NCBI GenBank assembly: GCA_019916065.1
Contig: CM034234.1
Coordinates: 5,988,342 to 6,052,341 of the forward strand
Source: Vitellaria paradoxa
Lineage: Eukaryota; Streptophyta; Magnoliopsida; Ericales; Sapotaceae
Length of the DNA: 64,000 bases
Direction: 5' to 3'
Both the position numbers and the translations under genes were made by a program. A model generated the notes under the pieces. It did not search any database. It saw only the letters and a program-made list of their open reading frames with translations, and had not been told where the DNA came from. Numbering within the stretch: the first letter of the stretch is position 1; each line of letters opens with the position of its first letter. This document shows, piece by piece, positions 24,913-37,520 of the stretch.

Positions 24913-25120
24913 CAGTGGGTGACTCAGCGGTATTCAACTTGGGACTAAGGGTCTTGCTCCCTCTGTGGTCTCAAGTTCGAATCCCGTGAGTCTCACTTAT
25001 GCTGATGGGTACGGATGCAGGGGCTTACCTCTGTTTTTGAAGCCTTGTTCAGAGTGGAGAGATTAATCGAGGTGCGCGTAAATTGGTCCGTCCAGACACT
25101 CTTCATAACCAAAAAAAAAA
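24913..25120 (+). mobile_element. tRNA-derived SINE
   Basis: A box-A-like GTGACTCAGCGG (24919-24930) and a box-B AGTTCGAATCC (24974-24984) lie about 45 bp apart, as in a tRNA-type RNA polymerase III promoter. A tRNA-unrelated body follows, ending in an A-run (25111-25120). It is not a functional tRNA because no cloverleaf closes. Flanking T-rich sequences do not form a clear target duplication. Confidence 0.7.
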
Positions 25121-25959
25121 GTACTTTTTTATGTGTCTTATTTGTACACATCCAACCCAACTAACAGGGTTCATCACCCTGGATCCATTATTTGCCCCAT
25201 GCAAGGCATTGTTTGTTGAGATTCTTAAACAAGCCACATGTGTGACTCGGTGAGAGTACTTCCTCCATGGTTTTAGATGTGTGAATTCATTCGTTAACAA
25301 ATTATCATTTTTTAATTTCCTTTAATTTAAAGTTTTAAAAAAAAAATAGCGTTGCAAAACACTTTGAAAATATTGAAACGTATATATATATGTATATATA
25401 TATATTTCTCATATTTGCAATTATTATGATTGGACTTGGACTGTCCTAACATAATATTTTTCTCGAATGCACGCATTACTAACACCGATGGGGTCGGATT
25501 ACAAAGACAATTGTGCCATAATTTTGTACGTATTAATATTAGGGAAGATGAATTTGCGCCCACTCTTACTGCTGAGGGATTGTTTGGATGGTAAAAAATA
25601 CATATATAAGAAAAGTATCAAAAAAATCAATGTAAAAGTAATATATGAAGAAATTTAATTTAAGAAATTTAAAAAAATAGATAATTTTTTTTGTAACTTT
25701 TGATTTTTTTTTTTAGTTCAAATAGCTCTTTAGTTTGGGATTAAAAATTAGTTTTTTTTGTTTTTTAATTATCTATTTAATGATTAACTTTTTTGTGCTT
25801 GGAAAAAATTTAAATTTTTAGTAACTAATTGTTTAATTTTTTGCTATTAATTTGATACATTTACTTTAATGATGTAAAAGAAATTTAAAATATAAGAGAA
25901 TAATTTTAATTATTTAAAAAAAATTAAAAAACGCTCTACTTTTTATTAGATTATGCTAA
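25121..25959. other. AT-rich spacer
   Basis: No gene is seen. Short frames at 25103-25300 and 25467-25658 have no recognisable motif. A TA repeat lies at 25382-25404. Confidence 0.4.
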
Positions 25960-26334
25960 GGATGTCAAAACTATTTGTTTTCGGCGGATACCTACTTTGC
26001 CTGTCCCATTTGGGGAGGATATGGGGATAGGTGTGGAAATTTTAACATGTTCTCTGAACAAGTACGGAAAGAAGGACGAATATGATAATTTCCCCTCAGC
26101 TTCACACCTATTTAAATGTATAATACTTATAATAATTTTTACTATTTATTATATGTATAATATATAATTTATAGTTTTATTATGTTTAGCGGGTAAATAG
26201 GGATAGAGACGAAAGATTCGTTACATAACGAGAATAGGTATGGAGAAAATTTTCATCCCTGAAACAGAAATAGGGACGGGAACGGGAACGAGAACGGGAA
26301 AGAAAAAAACCATACTTGTCCTATTCACATCTCT
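25960..26334. mobile_element. GGATGTCAA element, copy 1
   Basis: It starts GGATGTCAAAAC and ends with TATTCACATCTC, an imperfect inverted match. The interior has G-rich runs such as GGGACGGGAACGGGAACG. The same kind of ends and GGGG/CCCC-rich interior occur at 43532-44110. Confidence 0.45.
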
Positions 26335-27529
26335 TACGATAGCTAACGTCTTTAAATTTTTTTAAATTTAAATAAATTTTAATTTATTAGTAATTTTTTA
26401 AAATCTCATATTAAAAAAATGTATTTAAATTTAAACTTCAGATCTTATTTTGAAATCACAAAATTCAATCAAAACCATTCATCTCGGTTGCCACCTAATC
26501 TAATAAAGCTTATGGTTGTTGTAGTCCTTGAAGATGAACATCGGGTCCACCAGAGGCTCCTTAACCCAATCTTGTGACTCCAATCACATTTGGATGGTAC
26601 AGCCCCAAGTGAGTCATTTTTTCAGTGATAGAAATTGTCATATGTAACAGCCTGTCTTTTGCCTTGTTGGCATAGTTTAGAAAATGAAAAAGGGAGATTC
26701 ACATAACTTTTACTGTACTAGTTCATGACATTGATAATGAGTTATTAAATTTTAATTCAATGATTTAGATATATTTATATTATTTTAATTTAGTGTAAAT
26801 ATATTTGAATTATTGAATTTAAAATAAATAGTTTAGATTTTTTTTTGAAACTAACAGTTCAAATTGTATGTTATGAAACTGATATAATAATACTACATCA
26901 ATTTCCCAAATTTGTAGAAAATTGTATCGAATCGACCGATTCAACTCATTAAATTGCGACCTGTTTAAAAAATAGTTCGGTTTACTCATTAAACTTGTTT
27001 TATATGTAAAATTCATAGAAATTATTCAAATTGCTAAATGAACTAATGAATCCATTACGAATTATTATGCCAAACGAACCGATGAATCAATTGTGGACTA
27101 ACAGAACTGGGCAGTATAATGCTGTGATTAAAAAAAAAAAGAAAAATTTGCTTAACAAATTAATTTCATCTCAACATCAATTGTATGAAAATCTTTGGAA
27201 CAAGATAGCGAATATAAATAAAGTAAAAATAGTATCAAGGTGCAAGAAAATCTCATTAAAAAGGTATAGTATATTACTAAAAATTTACTTTTATTTATTC
27301 TTTATTTTTACGTTATATTGATAAGTGAGAGTCAATTTATTCTAAATTTCTTTATGGTAACGACCCATATAAAAAAATGTATATATTCATTCTTATTATA
27401 TAATTATCTTTTATGTTATTGGTTAGTATTTTCTTAATTTAATAGAAGAGTATTATATCTTTGATATAAAAGTTAAAAGTTTTGTTTTCTTTTGATAAAC
27501 TAAACCAAATCAAATCAAGCATTTTCCTA
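26335..27529. other. AT-rich spacer
   Basis: No gene is seen. A moderately GC-richer patch at 26460-26690 shows no coding or repeat motif that I recognise. Confidence 0.35.
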
Positions 27530-27865
27530 CTAAGTAGGGTCGGTTATATGGATTTGACGGCGCCAATCAAATCTGTTTAGGGTCATATCCTCCGTTAGAT
27601 ACAGGTAGGCAATGTCATATTTAATAGTTTCTTTCTAATTTCTCTTGGGTTTTCCTCTTCCTCTCCTACTCCTGACAATCTCTATATTTTCACACCTTCT
27701 AACAGTGCCTCCGTTGGACGCCTTCTAACATACCCAAACCATTTTAATCTTATCTCTCCTTATAATCCCGCACATCCATCTTAGCATTCTTATCTCTGCA
27801 ACTGCTATCTTCTGAATATGATTATACTTTACTGCCCAACACTCTGATCCATAGAACAATAAAAA
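27530..27865 (-). pseudogene. LINE reverse transcriptase C-terminal fragment
   Basis: The minus strand from about 27865 reads FYGSECWAVKYNHIQKIAV then AEIRMLRWMCG, a hallmark stretch downstream of the reverse transcriptase domain in plant non-LTR retrotransposons. It then becomes frameshifted and stopped. The plus-strand end, CTACTAAGTAGGGTCGG..ATATGGAT, is a sequence often seen in plant spacers as the 3' part of such elements. It is a dead remnant with no associated 5' part. Confidence 0.7.
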
Positions 27866-28734
27866 AGTTTTGTTTTTTTAAGCAAGTACAAAATAAAAAA
27901 TTAAAAAAATACTAACCCTATTTACTTCGATTTCTCTAAAAATCAAATTTAGATAACTGATTAGTAATAAAATTGCTAACTATTTCTTTTTTTGGCAAAG
28001 ATTAGTTTGGCAACGTAGAAGAAGCTGCGCTTTGATTTTCTTTTTATTTTGAAAAAATTTTTTAGCATGTTATTTGCGTTAAAAAAGAATGCCAAGAAAA
28101 AAAAAAAAAAAAACTGTCACTTGGAGAATTAACAGAGGGGGTAGCTTAGAGCTCACCATTGGTCTGCATTTTGGAAGGGTTTGGATCAATTTATTAGCCT
28201 TGTGAAGCTAGTTTAGAAAAAAAAAAAAAAAGGATTTTTTTAAACTAAAATTCACATACATATTATATAACAGGTTGGGCTCGAAAAAATTTTAGATTTG
28301 AGTAATCAGGCCATGTCGTACTTGGGTCTGACTAAAATACATTACACTCTTATAAAAATTCAGCCTGAGCCTGAATTTGATAAGCTCTAATCTGAGTCTG
28401 AGCCTGAATTTTTCTTTAGTGTTTGAGGTATTTTTGTGTATTTTAGTTTTTATAAATGTGATTAACATAGCTTCAAAAGAACTAAAAAAAAATCAAATTT
28501 AGATGAAAAAAATAAAAGAAAAAATGTGTGGTTTCTTCAGTATTAACAGAGAAAAGATTACTGAATTGATTCAATGAATTTATAATTATTTTCTCCTAAA
28601 TTTGGGTCCCCAAGCACAAGATAGAACATATTCCCATCACCAAAATCACTGCCAAAATTTGGAAGGAAAAAAAAAAAAAAAAAAAAACACCGAGCTCGTG
28701 ATCATATGAACATATTGTTTGTGTATTAGACAAA
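27866..28734. other. AT-rich spacer and IRX9 3'UTR
   Basis: Non-coding, with several A-runs. The final 100-200 bp next to the stop codon at 28735 are probably the 3'UTR of the IRX9 gene. Confidence 0.35.
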
Positions 28735-31700
28735 TTATCTCTGAATACTAAAAGCTGGCTGAGTTTCTGGGAGATGATTAGTTTGGTGAAGTTGTGCTGG
28801 AGCTGGGCTATGGACATTCCAGAGCATGATTCTTGAGCAACCCTCTCCTGGGATTCCTATCAATTGGGTCTCCTCTTCAAGGATCTCTTTCTTTACAAAT
28901 TTAATCGTGTTCTGTATACATATATATATATATATATATATATAAGACAAGACAAGAAAAAGAAAATTAGTTAATTAATTCATCAGTAATTTTATTTAGG
29001 AGGCAAGATACCAACGATGATTGAAGATTCTATAACAGACTCAGGCATCAATAAAATATTAATACTTCAAAAATAAAAAAATAAAAAATAATCTACCTAA
29101 CCTATTTTATTTCCCTTTGATTTAAATAAAAAATAAAAAATAAAAGACAAAATAAAGCTTTCTTAGTTAGAGCATGCGTGTGCCTTGTCAAAGTTGTCGG
29201 TAGAAAGATTAGTAAAAGTCCAATGTGAAGTGTCGATTGAGATTATCAATATAAACTAACGCAAATCAACATTTAAAAATTGAAAAATCGCGATTATAGA
29301 AATTGTTCATATTATCTCCATAGTAAAAATAATTTTTTTAATATTTATTTTTATTTTTTAGGGACTCAAATTTTATTATCAAAGGGTACTTTTTTTTTCT
29401 TTTTAATAATTCTCTCCAAAGGTAACTAACGAAAAGTAAATATATTACATTATTTTTTTATTGTCAACTCACGTGCAGAGACGAGTTTAAAATTTATAAT
29501 TACTGGGAGTAAAATTATATTTTTAAATTAAATAGGGATAAAAATAAAAAAAAAATTGAGAGCAAAAATTTAATAATAATAATAATAAAATAAAAGTGAA
29601 ATTTATAAAGAAACGAAAATAAAATTAATAAAACTTGTGTGTAATTTTTCAATTCGGTTGGCCTCTTACTCCGGGTCGGCTATTTGGTGCATGTTTTTGG
29701 TTTTATTCGCCCTGATTACTTGAGCAGATACCATCCACCATCCCTTAACTAGTTGCGTAAGATTTTTAAATTAAAAAAAAAAAAAAAAAGAGAGAGAATG
29801 GTTGGAGATTGGCCAAACGTGTACTAATTTCTAATAATCAAATTGAAAAATGATGCCTTATGCTTTATTTTAATCAAAACTCCAGCTGCATTAGTGAATG
29901 CATGATTAGGAATCCTATACACGTATAACAGTGACATGCATGCGAAGGGAAAATGGAAAACAAATGCACATGTTTGCGTGGATGCATCATTGCAATCTGA
30001 AAAGGATTGGTAACTATATATATATATATATATGCATATATTTTAACATAAATGGGCTGCATCCCGCAGTGGAACAAAATTTTTGAATTTTGGATAAGAA
30101 GGGTCAATGTAAAAAAAATTTATATTGAGTGAAGAGTAAAGTAAAATTTTGTAAAATTTGGGGAGTCAAATATTATATTATATAAAAAAAATTTAACATT
30201 TATAAGAATATTAAAGAATTTTTAAAATTTAAAGAGACCAAACATTATATTATTTAAAAAAATTAAAATCTATGATAATATTAAAGAATTTTCAAAATTT
30301 AGAAAAGTCGTGGCTCTACTCATACCGCCCCTGGCTTTAACAAAGTAAATAAATGGGAGGAGGGTTTTGCCAAAATTTACACTAAAATTAGATTTTATCA
30401 ATTTAAAAATTCTAGACGTAGAATCAAATTGAGCATTACCAATCTGTATGAAATTAAGTACCTGTGAGGTGTCTTGGACAGATGAAGAAGGGCGACCCCA
30501 TCTTTCAGGGTCCCAGAGGATTGAACTATTGAAGGCAAAGCTGGAAATATGAACTGGTGACCTTGTGTCTGTTTGATTGTTCATCTTCCTCAAATGCCAT
30601 CCCACTACTTCCGAAGAATCACAAACAGGTCCTTCAATGATCACCCTATTCCTGTTTGCAGATAGCATTGCCATTGGCCATGTCCCAAACACCCTGCAAA
30701 TTTTCTCCAACAAAATTAATAATCACCAATTTTCTTCTTACGATCTTTAAAATTATACATAATTTTCTTTTTCCTTTTTCTTTTTTTTTTTTTATTTTTT
30801 ATGTCAATAAATAAAACTAAGGGGTCATTTGGTTTATTTTTCTCTTTTCTATTTTCTATTTTGAGCTCATTTTTTATTAAGGAAAATAGAGTATTTTTTG
30901 TTTTCTGGTTTTGAGTTTTTAACACATTAAACGAAAACAGGAAATAGAAAACAAAAAAATAAACCAAATACCACCTAATTGCCACCTAATTGTTTGGAAA
31001 CATGGTTGATGATAGATTAACTCCCACTCTCTCATATTGATAAGGCCTTTTTTTTTTTTTAAATAAACTTCTCAATTTACTCTTTCTTTTAAGGGCAATA
31101 ATTTAGCATAATTTAACAAACAGAATTAATTACCTAAACCAAATTGACAGATTCTTCTTTTAATAAAATCTTCCTCGTTAAGCTGAAAATAAAACAGAAG
31201 ATTTTAGAGTGAAAACAGAGTTTAAGAATCTATAAAATAGGCCAACCTAATTCGTGTTCGGTAACTAAAATATTTCATGTTTGGTAGACTTTGTGGGTCT
31301 CAAATTATTAGCTGTCACTTCCTCAGTTTTGTTAAAAGTTTTCCAAAGATTACCTGAACTTTTGAAAGTTTCTACCCACCTGCGGAGCCTTGCACTGTAT
31401 CATCTACTTGAACAAGAACCTCTTTTTTTTTTTTTTTTTTTCTGGGTCTGATTATGTAAAAACCCAGAGAAAAAGATAAAAATTATGGTGAGAATCAAAG
31501 AATACTCACTGAATTGCTCTAATCTCATCGAAGAAACTGAGGTCATAAACATTGGAAAGTCCAGCAAAGTGAACGATCCCACTCAGCCTGTGGTGCTCAA
31601 TGTGATTAAGCGCGAGGTTCCTCTGATGATCCATTTCGGCTTCTGGATCAGTGAAATTCTCCTTGAACACCAAATGCCTGTACATAATCCCAGTTCTTCT

Positions 31701-32192
31701 AAGTATTTCCGACACTTCAGAGGAATCAGATTGCTGCTCCACAACCACCCACAGCAGTGGCTGAGGAACCAACCTTAGCGTGTTTCCTAGTCTCCTCAAA
31801 TGCACCCCTCCGAGCTGCCGATCCTTTTTTCTAGTCGGTGTGATAACAATTATGAGTCTTCTGGGGTTCAATTCCTCGTCTTCGTTCACATCCTCTAAGG
31901 TTCTTGAACTATCTGTCTCATTAGACCTTGTTGGAATTTCCTCGGGAGTTTGGTTCACCAAAGTTGTGTTGATATTCAAGCTGGAATTTTCTGTTCTTGG
32001 TCGGTGCAAAGCTTCCGGGGAGTGAGGTGAAAACGCTGACTGATCAGGAGAAAGAAGATGAGCAGAGAAAATTGAGGACTTATCAGTTGGAGCGAAGCCA
32101 GAGAAGAATCCCATAACAAAACATAGGAAGAAATGGACTATGGCTTTCTTGTATAATTGGACCTTCTTCTTTGATCTCTCAACTGTACCCAT
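28735..32192 (-). CDS. IRX9: GT43 xylan glycosyltransferase-like protein IRX9 (3 exons)
   Basis: Minus-strand exons 31510-32192, 30462-30693 and 28735-28911 join in frame to 363 aa, close to Arabidopsis IRX9 (about 351). The start is MGTVERSKKK. A single hydrophobic segment (about 17-32, IVHFFLCFVMGFFSGF) marks a Golgi type II membrane protein, then a Ser/Pro/Thr-rich stem, then the GT43 domain beginning RLIIVITPTRK with HLRRLGNTLRL and PLLWVVVEQQ. Where GT43 enzymes carry the metal-binding DxD (for example ADDSN in the IRX14 type), this protein reads AGLSN (210-214). That is expected for IRX9, which is thought to act with IRX10 and IRX14 in elongating the xylan backbone of secondary walls, perhaps structurally. 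Exon 2 holds VFGTWPMAM, and exon 3 NTIKFVKKEILEEETQL. Confidence 0.93.
28919..28943. repeat. (TA)n microsatellite beside IRX9 exon 3 acceptor
   Basis: A TA run lies directly upstream (minus-strand sense) of the acceptor TATACAG at 28912 in intron 2, replacing a normal pyrimidine tract. Confidence 0.85.
30831..30972. mobile_element. Compact Tourist-like MITE in IRX9 intron 1
   Basis: The left arm GGGGTCATTTGGTTTATTTT and the right arm (reverse) GGTGGTATTTGGTTTATTTT pair over most of a roughly 140-bp element. TAA flanks both sides, consistent with the 3-bp target duplication of PIF/Harbinger elements. The right flank also shows a tandem CCACCTAATTG duplication. Confidence 0.6.
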
Positions 32193-32660
32193 CTTGAGAC
32201 CAAGAAGAACAATCACTAGAATCTCAACTAGAATGAAGAAAATTTAGGAAGCAAACCAGGAAGGTGGAGTGGAGAGCACCAAGTGTCAAATGGGATGGGA
32301 CTTAATATTTGAACTTAGCAGTGCTGTGGTTGTTTTTGTTTTTTGAGCGGAGTTTAACTGGTGAGGCATTGCTTCATAGAGTCATCTCTTGAAGTTAAAG
32401 AAAAGGGGGGTGCGTGATAAAGAAATCAAAATGAGGACCTGAGTTGCTGTCTGCAGCACCAAATAGTTGTTGGGATGCAAACACATCAACTGCAATGTTT
32501 TAGAGAAAGAAATATATATGTATATATATGTACACATGGTTATTATAATGAATGGTTGGGATGGTTTGGAGTTGACCATGATGAAAAATAGTGATGTTAC
32601 TGATGTATGACTGGAAGTCTGCCAAAATGTAACACCCACCACCCCTCCCCAACTAATTCA
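32193..32660 (-). promoter_or_regulatory. IRX9 promoter and 5'UTR with possible MYB46-type site
   Basis: CACCAAAT at 32457-32464 (minus strand ATTTGGTG) fits the published secondary wall MYB element (ACC[AT]A[AC][TC]) and the MYB46 site. It lies about 265 bp upstream of the ATG. IRX9 is a known target of that network, but a degenerate 7-8-mer will also occur by chance. Confidence 0.35.
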
Positions 32661-34592
32661 GCATTATGGGGTGTGTATAAAGTTGTTTGGATACAAAGGT
32701 GATGGCTTACCAATTTTTAGACCCGAACCCAGTCTTACTGTTACCAGAAACCGATTGGCTAGTTTTCAAGTACTTGCTTATCCCAATTTGGAAGTTAGAA
32801 CCCAGCGGCTCTTGAGCCCTCCTCCATCCACCATTTTCAAATTCAGAAATTTTTTTTCTTCTTCTCGGAATCCTTGTTTTTTGGATTTTATCTTCATTTT
32901 TCTTGTTTTCTGATCAGAATAAAAATAAAAATATATAAATAAATAAATTCAGATGTCCAAAAACGGGGATTTTTTTTCTTTTCTTATATGGTTGTTATTT
33001 GTGTTGTGGAAATGGATTAGGAACTGTTTCTTGAAAAAGCTCTAATAAATCATAAATCTTCTTATTTCGGTAGTGCAAGCCATGAATTTCATACTTCACA
33101 AGTCAGGCCCACCACCAGAAAAACAGAAAGGTAAAGAAAAGGAGATTAACTTAGACATCAAGAATTTAACAACTTAATGATGATATGCATTTAATGATGA
33201 TTGTGATCATGGGGATTGCTCAATTCACCTGGCTTCATAGGTAATTATACTAAACATGGGTTCGAAGGAAAAATAAAGAGAAAAATAAAATTAATAATTT
33301 GTGTAATTTTTACACACTTAATTAAGTAAAAGTTAAAATTTATTAATAAATATTAATTCATTTTACTCTTATTTTCTAACTTAATAAAAAATAAAATAAA
33401 TTTTGACTTTTCATTTTTTTTGGTAATTTTGACTTTCATTTTATTTTGTATTCCTACTATTTTTTTCACTTTTTGTTTTCCTCCACAAATCTAAAACATA
33501 GCCTTAGTTCTTTTTTTTTTTTTTTTTAATTAAAAAGATTTTAAAGCTTGTGCACAACTTCCAAATATGAGATGATATTGCATACTCAATGTTCACTATA
33601 TATTATTTTTTTCTTGGGGTGAAAAGTATTCATTAATCCACAAGAAGCTTGGCTAACTCTTTAAATATCAAGAGGAAGCTCTGATAGGGCTTCAAGTAAT
33701 GAACAAAGCTAAAAACTCATGAAATAATGGCACAAGCCACGCCTTAAATCACACAATCATAATAGTCATTCTGATTCTTGCTAACTATAAAAACAATAAG
33801 ATGAAGTCTCTGTCAATAAAAAAGAAAAAGCAAAACACTACTTTAGCATCAAAAACCTTATCAAAATTTTCTAGCGTGATGATGTGAAAGTGACACAACT
33901 GATAAGCTCATAACAAGCTACCATCTTGTACATGACCGGGCAAGATCCACAAACAAGTTTCAAGACAAACAGTATTTCTTTCATGCTTGGAAAGGCACCC
34001 AAAGAAAATCTGAACAAAACTGTATAACAGAACTGTGCTCTTCCTAGCAACATCCCATCCCTATTAATTGTGCACATATACTGAATTTGTCTTTTACAGG
34101 AATGAAAATCCAGACAAAAGTAGATGATAACAACGTTAGTTTGTAGGAATTAAACTTTAAATACAGAATAGTTGTCCCCGATATAGACACGACAGGGCAG
34201 CCTCCAAGGTTCTGCATTTCTTATGATCTTGCCGAACAAGAATTTAAGGCACCAACTAGACAAAAATCAAGAGATAAAACAGCCATACAGAGTCTTTTTT
34301 ATTTTTTATTTTTTATTTTTTTCATCCATTAAGGATATATATTGCGAGCATGGAAATCATGAGAGATTAAAAACACCATTGGCACTAAATTGACCCATAG
34401 AACAAAACACAAGTTGAGAAATAACGTCAAGATGCAACCAAATGAACATTAGAAACTTTGAACACTAAATTTGAAACTCAAAAAACTGCATAGTTCACAC
34501 CGCAACAATGCTTAAAAAGACAAAATTTACCAAATCTAATACAGATAATAGACCAAGAGTGCTAATGGTTCTAAAACCCTCAAACAGACCGA
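32661..34592. other. Spacer and probable EF-1-alpha 3'UTR
   Basis: No gene is seen. An open frame at 32671-32913 and one at 33871-34077 on the minus strand have no family motif. About 34270-34592 is likely the 3'UTR of the gene ending at 34593. The rest is AT-rich. Confidence 0.4.
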
Positions 34593-36211
34593 TCATTTCT
34601 TCTTCTGAGCAGCCTTGGTGACCTTAGCACCGGTTGGATCCTTCTTGTCCACACTCTTGATGACACCGACAGCTACAGTTTGACGCATGTCTCTCACAGC
34701 AAAACGACCAAGTGGTGGGTACTCCGAGAAAGTCTCCACCACCATGGGCTTTGTAGGAATCATCTTCACCATCCCAGCATCACCATTCTTCAAGAACTTA
34801 GGCTCCTTCTCTAGCTCCTTGCCAGACCTCCTATCAATCTTGGTAACAAGCTCAGCAAACTTAACTGCAATGTGGGAGGTGTGGCAGTCCAGCACTGGGG
34901 CATAGCCATTTCCAATCTGACCAGGATGGTTCATGATAATGACCTGAGAAGTAAAGCTCGCTGCACCCTTTGCGGGATCATCCTTTGAGTTTGAGGCAAC
35001 ATAACCACGTTTGAGATCCTTGACAGAGACGTTTTTCACATTGAAACCAACATTGTCACCTGGCAAGGCCTCTTGGAGGGCTTCGTGGTGCATTTCTACA
35101 GACTTAACTTCGGTGGTGAGACCACTTGGGCCAAACGTGACAACCATACCAGGTTTGAGAGTACCAGTCTCAACACGGCCAACAGGTACGGTGCCAATGC
35201 CACCAATTTTGTAGACGTCCTGAAGTGGGAGACGGAGGGGCTTGTCTGAAGGCCTCTTGGGCTCCTGAATCATGTCAAGGGCCTCGAGTAGAGTTGGACC
35301 CTTGTACCAGTCAAGGTTGGTTGACCTTTCAATCATGTTGTCACCCTCGAACCCAGAGATGGGGACAAAGGGGATCTTATCAGGGTTATAGCCCACCTTC
35401 TTCAAATAGGAAGATACTTCCTTAACAATTTCATCATACCTTGCCTTTGAGTACTTTGGGGTGGTTGCATCCATCTACAGTCGAAATAACAAAAGCAAAT
35501 TAGGAAACAACTTGTCACAAAACAGGTTACAATTATAACAATGATGTGCCATGCTAAAGTGGTTAGAGGACTTTTGAAAATCTAAGAATCACTGGGTGGG
35601 ACATTTATTGGCCAGTGATGCCAAACATCATGCCATCAAGCATTTGGCAATGGCAGCCACTCCACTCAATGTTGGTAGAATTTGCCCATCTTAAATCTTT
35701 AAAGCATATCACCAACAGAAGGGGAGCAGGTTTCGGGTAGACTCAGTACCTTGTTGCAACAGCAGATCATTTGCTTGACACCCAGGGTGAAGGCAAGCAA
35801 GGCATGCTCACGAGTCTGACCATCCTTGGAAATACCAGCCTCAAACCCACCAGTGGTGGAGTCGATGATGAGGACTGCACAATCAGCTTGCGAGGTACCA
35901 GTAATCATGTTCTTAATAAAGTCACGATGGCCAGGAGCATCAATGACAGTGCAATAGTATTTAGTGGTCTCGAACTTCCACAAAGCAATATCAATGGTAA
36001 TACCACGCTCACGTTCAGCCTTCAGCTTGTCCAAGACCCAAGCATACTTGAATGAACGTTTGTTCATTTCGGCAGCCTCCTTCTCGAATCTCTCAATGAC
36101 ACGCTTGTCAATACCTCCAAGCTTGTAGATCAAATGACCAGTGGTGGTTGACTTGCCAGAGTCAACGTGGCCAATGACCACAATGTTAATGTGAACTTTC
36201 TCCTTACCCAT
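34593..36211 (-). CDS. EF1A: Translation elongation factor 1-alpha (2 coding exons)
   Basis: Minus-strand exons 35750-36211 and 34593-35474 join at NK|MDATT to 447 aa, full length for plant EF-1-alpha. GTP-binding motifs are all intact: G1 GHVDSGKS, G3 DAPGH, G4 NKMD, followed by the barrel domains ([18 protein letters not shown]) and the lysine-rich tail [10 protein letters not shown]. The protein delivers aminoacyl-tRNA to the ribosome in the cytosol and also binds actin. The single coding intron at this place is typical of plant EF-1-alpha genes. No defects are seen, so it is probably a functional and highly expressed gene. Confidence 0.97.
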
Positions 36212-36219
36212 TATAAAAC

Positions 36220-37301
36220 CTGAATAAAAGGTAAGGGAAAAATGAAAATTTCAGCAGAAATTAAACTGAGTAAGTTGATAGTAAAGTTAGCAAAATCAAT
36301 GAAAGCAAAATAAATGACTTTAAAAACAGGCCGAAGCATTGTTTTAGCGTATCTTTTAGGGGAAAACAGTAAGCGGGCACCGCAAAAAAAAAAAAAAAAA
36401 ATGATGCTTAAGAACCTAGAATTAAATGCATGTACTATGGTCATCCCCTAGTTACGACCTTGCTTGATGCAACTGCAGCAATTTTATTTTGAGCCACTCA
36501 CTATAGAAAAGAAAAGACTCCTATGACCCCCTCATTCCATGGCCAATGCAAAACAAAAAAATTAAAAACGGCAAACAAGTATTGCAATAAGCTCCATTAG
36601 TTTTGCTTGAGATAAAGTTAATTTCTTTAGAAAAACATTTTTCCGAAATTCATGCCACCATTAATGTTGTTGTTTAATTGTTATGAGGAAGACCATGGAG
36701 CCCTCACTTCTCTTTTTCAATATCTAAAATTACATTTCTAGAAAATAAAATAGCTCACAATTTTTTAATAGCAAAAACTAAATGTCACATTGAACGAGTA
36801 ACCAACAATATCACAAAACTCTCTCTAAAAAGTATAAACAAAAGCAAGAATCGAATTTTAAGTTCCCATCTGAACTAATCATTAACAACATAACTTCAAA
36901 CTTCATAATTCAGCTCTCCAAAATAAAGAGAAATATATCGCAGCAACATATGAAAACAATTTCACAGAACACACAAGAAACGCATAAATATGTACTGGTA
37001 ACTTAGTTCATGAAACCGATCAATCAGAGGAACATATCACAAGATGTAAGAAATTGCAAAATTATATACATCGACTCGAAGAAACAGAAATAAATAACAA
37101 ATCCAGAACCCAGATATCATATTTCACCGCATACTGAAAATGAAGATCCAAAACCATAATTCACAAGATTGACCTACCAACACAGACCAGCTTTGTGAAA
37201 AACTAAACCAACATATAAGCGTGCATATGCATACATACATATATATATATATATATAAAAACTGCAAAGTTAATCGAGTAACACAGAGAAATGAATCAAA
37301 C
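36220..37301 (-). other. 5'UTR intron of EF-1-alpha
   Basis: On the minus strand a donor GAAG|GTTTGATTC at 37301 and an acceptor TTTTATTCAG|G at 36220 bound a 1082-bp AT-rich intron that ends 8 bp before the ATG. Large leader intron is a known feature of plant EF-1-alpha genes and boosts expression. The upstream leader exon runs from 37302 to about 37420 (CT-rich on the sense strand). A TA microsatellite lies at 37240-37257. Confidence 0.8.
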
Positions 37302-37520
37302 CTTCGAGCTACAAAGGACGGCTGAACAGAGAGGGATCGATTCGCTTGAAGCTGTCTCGCAGACGAGACAGCGTAGAGAGCAAGCGAAGGAGAGAGGGAG
37401 AAGAAGTGAGTGCCTCTTCAATGCTTAAGTACGTCTAGGGTTCTCCGGCCCTTTGCCGCAACTAGGGGTTTTTACTAGCCGTTGGATCTTCCTTTTATCC
37501 GACGGTGGGAAAAAGGCGAA
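37302..37520 (-). promoter_or_regulatory. EF-1-alpha leader exon and core promoter with telo-box
   Basis: TAGGGTT (37436-37442) is a telo-box core AACCCTA on the sense strand, and AAAAACCCCTA follows about 25 bp upstream. Telo-boxes near the start site are typical of EF-1-alpha and ribosomal protein genes. The CT-rich sense-strand sequence between 37302 and 37410 should be the leader. Confidence 0.6.

Noticed and set aside
24913..25000. tRNA gene
   Set aside because: Box A and box B are present but the arms do not close into a cloverleaf, and a SINE body with an A-run follows.
32671..32913. 80-aa open frame upstream of IRX9
   Set aside because: Ends in a low-complexity Phe/Ser run and shows no domain; probably chance.
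35699..35749. Extension of EF-1-alpha exon 1 past NK
   Set aside because: Read-through codes for a non-family tail and a stop; the GT donor at 35749 joins NK to MDATT exactly as in the family.
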